Position numbers and translations under genes: made by a program. Shown one piece after another: positions 58,875-64,000 of a stretch of DNA of 64,000 nt. Positions within the stretch are counted from its first letter, which is position 1. Each line of letters opens with the position of its first letter. Location of the stretch: NCBI RefSeq assembly GCF_036227205.1, contig NZ_CP109442.1, positions 6,014,001 to 6,078,000 on the forward strand, written 5' to 3'. The notes beneath the pieces were generated by a model, which saw only the letters and a list, made by a program, of their open reading frames with translations, was not told the origin of the DNA and did no database searches. Source of the DNA: Amycolatopsis sp. NBC_01480 (lineage in GTDB: Bacteria; Actinomycetota; Actinomycetes; Mycobacteriales; Pseudonocardiaceae).

Positions 58875-59548
58875 TCCGCCGCCTCGGCCGGCTCGCGCCG
58901 CCGGTAGCCGTGGTCGAGGCGGCCCGCGTACCAGCCGCTCGCCAGGTGCCACAGCGTGTCCAGGTCGAGCACGGATCCCTTGGCGGTGCCCGATTCCCCG
59001 GCCCATCCGTCCACACAGGACTCGTCGCAGAAGAGACGCTGGAGCGAGCAGGTGCGCCGCACGTCGTCCCACATCCGGGCCGCGGGCACGGGGAAGTGCG
59101 CCACCTGCGCGCCCGACGGCGGCCCTTCGCGGCCGACGACCAGCGCGCTCGGCTCGCCGCAGCCGGGGCAGCGGGTCGAGACCAGCACCTCCGGCTCGTC
59201 CGGCACCAGGTGCGGGATCGCGAACGAGTCCCACGCGCAGCCGCCCCACCACAGCGTGCGGGCGCCCATCACGGAGAACCCGAGCGGAATCGCCGCGAAC
59301 GGGTGAGCCAGCGCCACGTGCTCGCACTCGTCCAGCACCAGCTGGCGGGCGGCGTCGAGGCGGTGCAGCGCCTGCTTGGCCACGGCCAGCGAGCCGTGCG
59401 CGGCGTCGGCCAGCTCCGGCGCGGTCGGGGGACGGCCGTGCACCGCGAACGCCCGGTACACGGCCACTCGCACGTCCTCGTCCCAGGCTGTGTCCAGGCT
59501 CTCGCGGCCGGTCTGAATCCGCGTCGCCGCGGTCGTTAGCTCGCTCAT
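58829..59548 (-). CDS. Alkylmercury-lyase (MerB)-like protein
   Basis: 239 aa. A winged-helix-like N-terminal part (RPPTAPELADAAHGSLAVAK, then QALHRLDAARQLVL) leads into a MerB-type core: GGCAWDSFAIPHLV contains the Cys-x-x-Asp pair of MerB (C96/D99 in R831b), and RRTCSLQRLFCDESC offers the second active-site Cys. Extra pairs (TRCPGCGE) could bind metal. No merA, merT or merR is nearby, so mercury detoxification is not established. It overlaps the convergent membrane protein gene by 46 bp. The ATG at 59548 precedes the conserved part directly. Confidence 0.8.
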   Translation of the reverse strand: MSELTTAATRIQTGRESLDTAWDEDVRVAVYRAFAVHGRPPTAPELADAAHGSLAVAKQALHRLDAARQLVLDECEHVALAHPFAAIPLGFSVMGARTLWWGGCAWDSFAIPHLVPDEPEVLVSTRCPGCGEPSALVVGREGPPSGAQVAHFPVPAARMWDDVRRTCSLQRLFCDESCVDGWAGESGTAKGSVLDLDTLWHLASGWYAGRLDHGYRRREPAEAADYFRGVGLTGAFWGE

Positions 59549-59630
59549 GGCTTCTCCATCGCGTCCGGGCTTCGACGGTACCCGTGGTCAAGGCCACGTG
59601 CAGGGACTGCCCGCGCCCGGTTCCGCCCAC

Positions 59631-59636
59631 TAGCAT
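59631..59636 (+). promoter_or_regulatory. Candidate leaderless -10 of metF
   Basis: TAGCAT ends 7 nt before the ATG at 59644, leaving no room for a leader or riboswitch. Confidence 0.55.
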
Positions 59637-59643
59637 TCCCTTC

Positions 59644-60528
59644 ATGACGTCGGTGATCGAGCGGTTGCAGGGGGACGCGCCCGCGTTCTCCATCGAGTTC
59701 TTCCCGCCCCGGGACGAGGCGGACGAGGCTGTGCTGTGGAAGGCCGTCCGCGAACTCGAGCCGCTGGACCCCGCCTACATGTCCATCACCTACGGCGCGG
59801 GCGGCTCCAGCCGCGACGGCACCATCCGCAGCATCGCCCGCGTCGCCACGGAGACCACGCTCTGCCCGATGGCGCACCTGACCGCCGTCAACCACTCGGT
59901 TTCCGAGCTGCGCAACGTGATCGGCTGGTACGCGGCCGTCGGTGTCCGCAACATCCTGGCGGTGCGCGGGGACCCGCCGGGCGACGTCTATGGCGACTGG
60001 GTCCCGCACCCCGAAGGGCTGAAGTACGCCGAGGAACTGGTCGAGCTGGTCCGCTCGCTCGGCGACTTCTGCATCGGTGTTTCGGCCTTCCCGTACGGGC
60101 ACCCGCGCTCACCGGACCTGGAGTCGGACACGAAGTACCTGGCCCGCAAGTTCCGCGCGGGCGCCGACTTCGCCATCGCGCAGCTGTTCTTCGAGGCCGA
60201 GGACTTCCTGCGGCTGCGCGACCGGGTGGCCGCGGCGGGCTGCGACGCGCCGGTACTGCCCGGCATCATGCCGCTGACCACGCTGCGGACGCTGCACACC
60301 ACCATCAAGCTGGCCGGCGTGCCGGCGCCGCAGCGGCTGCTGGACCGGCTCGAACCGTTCTCGGACGACCCCAAGGCGTTCCGCGCGGCCGGCATCGACC
60401 TGGTCACCGCGCTGTGCGAGAAGCTGATCGCCGAAGGCGTGCCGGACCTGCACTTCTACACGTTCAACCGGTCCAAGGCCACACGTGAGGTGGTCGGCCG
60501 GCTGGGCCTCGTGCCGGCTCGCGCGTAA
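59644..60528 (+). CDS. metF: 5,10-methylenetetrahydrofolate reductase
   Basis: 294 aa TIM barrel. FSIEFFPPRDEADEAVLW (catalytic Glu), YMSITYGAGGSSRDGTI, NILAVRGDPPGD (FAD/folate contacts) and AQLFFEAEDFLRLRDRV are family motifs. It makes 5-methyl-THF for methionine synthesis. A reductase of this type, Rv2172c, also sits near idsA2 and pknL in M. tuberculosis. The MerB-like gene is divergent, 95 bp away. Confidence 0.94.
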   Translation: MTSVIERLQGDAPAFSIEFFPPRDEADEAVLWKAVRELEPLDPAYMSITYGAGGSSRDGTIRSIARVATETTLCPMAHLTAVNHSVSELRNVIGWYAAVGVRNILAVRGDPPGDVYGDWVPHPEGLKYAEELVELVRSLGDFCIGVSAFPYGHPRSPDLESDTKYLARKFRAGADFAIAQLFFEAEDFLRLRDRVAAAGCDAPVLPGIMPLTTLRTLHTTIKLAGVPAPQRLLDRLEPFSDDPKAFRAAGIDLVTALCEKLIAEGVPDLHFYTFNRSKATREVVGRLGLVPARA

Positions 60529-60566
60529 ATCGCACAAGTCGGTGTCGCCGGATGCCGACAGGCCGG

Positions 60567-60572
60567 TAGCGT
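60567..60572 (+). promoter_or_regulatory. Candidate leaderless -10 of the DUF885 gene
   Basis: TAGCGT ends 7 nt before the ATG at 60580. It overlaps the alternative GTG at 60571, which therefore is unlikely to be the start. Confidence 0.5.
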
Positions 60573-60579
60573 GCCCGGC

Positions 60580-62271
60580 ATGGCTTCCACCGAAGAGGGC
60601 GTGCGCGGGATCTGCGACCGGTACGTCGACGACTACGCGGCGCTGGACCCGGTCGCCGCGACCGTGCTCGGCGTCGACGGTCACGACGACCGGCTCACCG
60701 ACTACTCGCCGGCCGGGCACGCGGCCCGGGCCGCGCTCGCCGCGCGGGCGCTGGCCGAGATCACCGCCGCCGAGCCCGCCGACGCGGGCGAGCGCGTGGC
60801 CAAGGCGGTGTTCGCCGAGCGGGTGGGCCTGGACGTCGAGATCCACGAGGCCGGCCTCGACCTGGCCGCGCTGAACGTGATCGCCAGCCCGGTGCAGGAC
60901 CTGCGCATGGTGTTCGACCTGATGCCGATGGACACCGCCGGGCAGTGGGGCGACATCGTGGCCCGGCTCGGGCAGGTGCCCGCGGCGCTCGCCGGGATCC
61001 GCGCGTCGCTGCTGGCCGCGGCGGACGACGGCCACGTCTCGGCGCTGCGCCAGATCGGCAAGGTCGCCGAGCAGTGCGAGACCTGGGCCGGGCTCAAGGA
61101 CGGGCCGGGCTTCTTCACCGGGTTCGTGGGCGCCGCGGCCGGCAACGACGCCGCCGCCGGGCTGGAGGACCACCTCGCCGCCGCCGCACGCGGGGCGGAG
61201 GAGGCGTTCGCGGAGTTCGCGGGCTTCCTGCGCGCCGAGCTGGCGCCGCGCGCGCCGGCCAAGGACGCCGTGGGCGAGGACGTCTACAAGCTGTGGTCGC
61301 GGTACTTCATCGGCGCTTCGCTGGACCTGCGCGAGGCCTACGAGTGGGGCTGGGGCGAGTTCGCGCGCATCGACGCCGAAATGCGCGTGGTCGCGGACCG
61401 GATCCGGCCGGGCGCCACCGTCGCCGAGGCCGCCGCGGTGCTCGACGCCGACCCGCGTTACCGCGTGAAGGGCCGCGCCCAGTTCGAGGCGTGGATGCAG
61501 TCGCTTTCGGACGACGCGCTGGAATCGTTGCGCGGCAAGCACTTCGACATCCCCGACCGGCTGATGGCGCTGGAGTGCCGGATCGCGCCGCCGGGCGGCG
61601 GCGTGGGCGCGTACTACACCGGGCCGAGCGAGGACTTCAGCCGCCCGGGCCGGATGTGGTGGTCGCTGCCCGCGGACAAGGACGAGTTCACCACCTGGCG
61701 CGAGGTCTCGACCGTCTACCACGAGGGCGTGCCCGGGCACCATCTGCAAGTGGCGACGGCCGTCAACCAGGCGGAGTCGCTGACCAAGTACCAGCGGCTG
61801 ATGACGTTCATCTCCGCGCACGGCGAGGGCTGGGCCCTGTACGCCGAGCGCCTGATGCAGGACCTCGGCTACCTGGCCGACGACGGGAACCTGCTCGGCA
61901 TGCTGTCGGAGCAGCTGTTCCGCGCCGCCCGCGTGGTCGTCGACCTCGGCATGCACCTGGAGCTGGAGATCCCGGCGGGCACGGGCTTCCACGAGGGCGA
62001 GCGGTGGACCCCGGAGCTGGGCCTGGAGTTCATGCTCACCCGCACGATCACCGACCAGGCCCACGTGCACGACGAGATCGACCGCTACCTCGGCTGGCCG
62101 GGCCAGGCCCCCGCGTACAAACTCGGTGAGCGCCTCTGGCTCGCCGCCCGCGACGACGCCCGCCGCCGTCAGGGGGAATCCTTTGACATCAAGGAGTTTC
62201 ACACCCAGGCCCTCCGGATGGGCGGCATGGGCCTGGACACGCTGCGCGAGCAGCTGGCCCAGCTGGACTGA
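60580..62271 (+). CDS. DUF885-family putative metallopeptidase
   Basis: 563 aa, the usual DUF885 length. TVYHEGVPGHHLQVATAVNQ carries an HExxxxH-like zinc site, and FISAHGEGWALYAERLMQDL supplies a Glu region. GAYYTGPSEDFSRPGRMWW is also conserved. DUF885 proteins are thought to be M3-like peptidases; the substrate is unknown. No signal peptide, so it should be cytoplasmic. The methyltransferase gene begins 3 bp after its stop. Confidence 0.9.
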   Translation: MASTEEGVRGICDRYVDDYAALDPVAATVLGVDGHDDRLTDYSPAGHAARAALAARALAEITAAEPADAGERVAKAVFAERVGLDVEIHEAGLDLAALNVIASPVQDLRMVFDLMPMDTAGQWGDIVARLGQVPAALAGIRASLLAAADDGHVSALRQIGKVAEQCETWAGLKDGPGFFTGFVGAAAGNDAAAGLEDHLAAAARGAEEAFAEFAGFLRAELAPRAPAKDAVGEDVYKLWSRYFIGASLDLREAYEWGWGEFARIDAEMRVVADRIRPGATVAEAAAVLDADPRYRVKGRAQFEAWMQSLSDDALESLRGKHFDIPDRLMALECRIAPPGGGVGAYYTGPSEDFSRPGRMWWSLPADKDEFTTWREVSTVYHEGVPGHHLQVATAVNQAESLTKYQRLMTFISAHGEGWALYAERLMQDLGYLADDGNLLGMLSEQLFRAARVVVDLGMHLELEIPAGTGFHEGERWTPELGLEFMLTRTITDQAHVHDEIDRYLGWPGQAPAYKLGERLWLAARDDARRRQGESFDIKEFHTQALRMGGMGLDTLREQLAQLD

Positions 62272-62274
62272 CGG

Positions 62275-63192
62275 ATGACTTCCACCCGGCACGACGGCGA
62301 CACCTGGGACCTGGCCTCCAGCGTCGGCTCGACCGCCACCATGTCCGCGATGGCCCGCGCGATCGCCACCCGCGCGGACCGTTCGCTGATCGACGACCCG
62401 TTCGCGGAGCCGCTGGTGCGGGCCGTCGGTGTCGACTTGCTGACCCGGCTGGCCGGCGGTGAGCTGCCGCCCGGCGACCTGGTCGGCCCGATGGCGATCG
62501 AAGTGGCCAAGATCCGGGCGAAGTTCTACGACGACTTCTTCCGCGACGCCGGGGCCGCGGGCATCAGGCAGGCCGTGATCCTGGCTTCCGGACTGGATTC
62601 CCGCGCTTACCGGCTGCCCTGGCCGGCTGGCACGGTGGTGTACGAGGTCGACCAGCCGCGGGTCATCGAATTCAAGACCCGCGCCCTGGCCGACCTCGGC
62701 GCCGAACCCACCGCCGACCGTCGTGCCGCTGCCGTCGACCTGCGTGACGACTGGCCAGGGGCCCTGCGCACCGCCGGCTTCGACCCGTCCCGCCCGACCG
62801 CGTGGAGTGCCGAGGGCTTGCTGGGCTACCTGCCGCCCGAGGCGCAGGACCGCCTGCTGGACACCATCACCGAGCTCAGCGCGCCGGGCAGCCGGGTGGC
62901 CACGGAAAGCAAGCCCAACCCGAAGCCGGGTGACGAGGAGAAGGTGAAGGAAGGCCTGAACCGCATCTCCGAACTCTGGCGGGCACACGGGTTCGACCCC
63001 GACATGACGAGCCTGCGCTATTTCGGCCCGCGCAACGAGGCAGCTCCTTATCTGACCGGCCTCGGCTGGGAGCTGAACGGGAGCACCATCGGGGACCTGC
63101 TCGTCGCCAACAACCTCCCGGTGAAGGACGACGACCTGCGCATGGGCGGAATGCTCTACGTCAGCGGCGTCCTCGGTCGTGAGTGTTCATGA
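62275..63192 (+). CDS. Class I SAM-dependent methyltransferase (LCMT-like, TIGR00027 type)
   Basis: 305 aa. [20 protein letters not shown] near the N terminus, [34 protein letters not shown] (SAM site) and [18 protein letters not shown] are diagnostic of the large actinobacterial family of putative O-methyltransferases. The substrate is unknown. The last four residues (RECS) and the stop codon are encoded by the left arm of a 46-bp palindrome, so the original C terminus may have been altered. It lies 3 bp after the DUF885 gene. Confidence 0.9.
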   Translation: MTSTRHDGDTWDLASSVGSTATMSAMARAIATRADRSLIDDPFAEPLVRAVGVDLLTRLAGGELPPGDLVGPMAIEVAKIRAKFYDDFFRDAGAAGIRQAVILASGLDSRAYRLPWPAGTVVYEVDQPRVIEFKTRALADLGAEPTADRRAAAVDLRDDWPGALRTAGFDPSRPTAWSAEGLLGYLPPEAQDRLLDTITELSAPGSRVATESKPNPKPGDEEKVKEGLNRISELWRAHGFDPDMTSLRYFGPRNEAAPYLTGLGWELNGSTIGDLLVANNLPVKDDDLRMGGMLYVSGVLGRECS

Positions 63193-63221
63193 CGGTTAGA
63201 ACCGTCATGAACACTCACGAG
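63176..63221. repeat. 46-bp palindromic repeat, copy 5 (inside the end of a gene)
   Basis: Arms TCGTGAGTGTTCATGACGGT and its complement pair perfectly over 21 bp around AG. The methyltransferase stop codon (63190-63192) lies in the left arm, so this copy overlaps coding sequence. Confidence 0.9.
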
Positions 63222-63256
63222 CACTAAAACCCTTGGCCCCACCCGGTTCCCGTCAC

Positions 63257-63262
63257 TAGGCT
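63257..63262 (+). promoter_or_regulatory. Candidate -10 of the EamA leader transcript
   Basis: TAGGCT ends 7 nt before the GTG of a 13-codon ORF at 63270, as at the leaderless his genes. The transcript would start at that ORF. Confidence 0.45.
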
Positions 63263-63269
63263 CCCGCCC

Positions 63270-63311
63270 GTGCATCGGATCTTCCTCGTCACCCCGCCGC
63301 CCCGCGCCTGA
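63270..63311 (+). CDS. 13-codon leader ORF upstream of the EamA transporter
   Basis: GTG start, peptide VHRIFLVTPPPRA, TGA stop. It begins where transcription is expected to start and ends within a structured leader, so it resembles a regulatory upstream ORF. The three consecutive Pro codons could stall ribosomes. It is too short for coding statistics. Confidence 0.4.
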   Translation: MHRIFLVTPPPRA

Positions 63312-63431
63312 GCGGGGTGGTGCCTGCCGCGGAGCCGGTTCCGCGGCTGTTGAGTGCTGCCGTAGTACGGCCTGAAGTCCGCCCCGCGTCGTCGAACGTC
63401 CTGGATTCCTTCGACGCTGGAGCGTTTTCCG
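63312..63431 (+). promoter_or_regulatory. Structured leader RNA before the EamA gene
   Basis: GCCGCGGA (63326-63333) and TCCGCGGC (63340-63347) form a perfect 8-bp stem. GCCG/CGGC (63359-63371) forms a small second one. GTCGAA (63391-63396) can pair with TTCGAC (63410-63415). Together with the small ORF, this suggests attenuation or translational control of the transporter. I recognise no known riboswitch class. Confidence 0.4.
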
Positions 63432-64000
63432 ATGTCTCTTTCGATTGCTTCGCCTGCGCGCGCCCGTTCGTCGGCCGCGTTGGTGCTCGCCGGGGTGCTG
63501 TGGGGCACCGGCGGGCTCGCCGGTTCGCTGCTGGGCCAGCTCGCCGGGCTGCACCCGTTGGCCGTGGCCGCGTACCGCCTGCTGGTCGGCGGCGTCACCG
63601 CTTCCGCGTACGTCGCCCTCACCGGCGGCCTGCGCGACCTGCCGCGCACACCCGAAGCATTACGCCGCCTAATCGCGGTGGGCGCCCTGTTCGCCTTGTT
63701 CCAGACCAGCTACTTCGCCGCTGTCTCGCTCAGCTCCGTCAGCACGGCGACGATGACCACGATCGGCGCCGCACCCGTTGTGCTCACTGTGGTTTCCGCG
63801 GTTCGGAAGCGTCGCGCGCCCCGGCTGTGGACGCTGGTGTCCGTCGGCGGCGCCGTCGCGGGTTTGGTGCTGTTGCGCTGGTCGCCGGAGACCGCGACGT
63901 CACCCGCGCGGCTGGCCGGCGGCCTCGGTTTCGCGCTGCTCGCGGCGGCCGGGTTCGCCGTGCTCACGCTCGTCACGGCGGAGCCTGTCGACGGTCTGGA
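63432..64000 (+). CDS. EamA/DMT-family transporter, N-terminal part (cut by window edge)
   Basis: The first 189 codons are present. ALVLAGVLWGTGGLAGSLLG is the first membrane helix with the typical EamA W-G-x-G, followed by AAYRLLVGGVTASAYVAL, ALFALFQTSYFAAVSLSSVS and TIGAAPVVLTVVSAVRKR. About six of the usual ten helices are seen. These carriers export metabolites or amino acids; the substrate is unknown. The ATG has TGGAG about 10 nt upstream. Confidence 0.88.
   Translation, partial: MSLSIASPARARSSAALVLAGVLWGTGGLAGSLLGQLAGLHPLAVAAYRLLVGGVTASAYVALTGGLRDLPRTPEALRRLIAVGALFALFQTSYFAAVSLSSVSTATMTTIGAAPVVLTVVSAVRKRRAPRLWTLVSVGGAVAGLVLLRWSPETATSPARLAGGLGFALLAAAGFAVLTLVTAEPVDGL

Noticed and set aside
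58829..59548. Mercury resistance operon
   Set aside because: Only a MerB-like gene is present; neighbours are unrelated.
59549..59643. SAM or cobalamin riboswitch before metF
   Set aside because: The -10 element is 7 nt from the ATG, leaving no leader, and no conserved riboswitch core was seen.
60109..62988. Long minus-strand frame opposite metF, DUF885 and methyltransferase genes
   Set aside because: It crosses three well-supported genes and carries no recognisable domain.

Overview
This 64-kb window is very GC-rich chromosomal DNA with heavy GTG start usage, short intergenic gaps and 1-4 bp start/stop overlaps. Gene content points to an actinomycete of the Pseudonocardiaceae, probably Amycolatopsis-like: a class II DAHP synthase, PriA-type hisA with no trpF, a PASTA kinase beside an Rv2175c-like DNA-binding protein, F420-type oxidoreductases, WS/DGAT and type VII secretion substrates. 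The order aroG - pknL-like kinase - Rv2175c-like - (crt operon with idsA) - metF resembles the Rv2172c-Rv2178c neighbourhood of Mycobacterium tuberculosis. This assignment rests on protein motifs and gene order read by eye, not on a search.

Layout. 1-1054: 5' end of an MMPL exporter divergent from a TetR gene, with five evenly spaced operator boxes between them. 1083-3770: kptA and soxR divergent from a split transketolase with a MerR-type promoter. 3777-6214: glutaryl-CoA dehydrogenase, a 64-aa protein and a secreted protein. 6286-11707: histidine genes hisH, hisA/priA, hisF and hisI, interrupted by a PPOX flavoprotein, an ECF sigma/anti-sigma-like pair and a decayed FAD monooxygenase. 11711-17546: TetR gene and the trp operon (trpE, membrane protein, leader ORF, trpC, trpB, trpA). 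17699-19155: Uma2-type nuclease, a 46-bp tandem repeat and a Tat-exported amidase. 19209-24524: a glutamine-synthetase-like enzyme divergent from an APC permease and two amidohydrolases, resembling a split FluG-like catabolic module. 24622-28981: lgt, three type VII secretion-related genes and an SDR. 29364-40331: gltB, gltD, a large STAND-like NTPase and aroG. 40652-47567: WS/DGAT, a proline-rich protein, the PASTA kinase, its DNA-binding neighbour, an MFS transporter and a CGNR protein. 47593-51885: carotenoid operon idsA-crtI-crtB plus an LLM oxidoreductase. 51953-58874: the most unusual block. 58829-64000: MerB-like protein, metF, DUF885 peptidase, methyltransferase and an EamA transporter behind a structured leader.

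The best candidate for an undescribed system is 51953-58874. A 582-residue polypeptide joins a subtilisin-like protease with a full Asp/His/Ser triad to an ECF-type sigma factor. Five GSKPM repeats lie between its N-terminal helical part and the protease. A small partner gene follows it. Divergently, 46 bp away, are a TPR-CHAT caspase-like protease, a membrane-anchored P-loop GTPase and a bitopic membrane protein. The arrangement suggests a proteolytic switch that releases a sigma factor, possibly for stress or biological conflict; this is inference.

Three window-wide patterns stand out. Five copies of a 46-bp near-perfect palindrome (6219, 7703, 19159, 40604, 63176) sit just after genes and show paired compensatory changes. 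At least nine genes have a -10-like hexamer ending 6-7 nt before the start codon, as expected for leaderless mRNAs. Several divergent gene pairs carry clear dyads.
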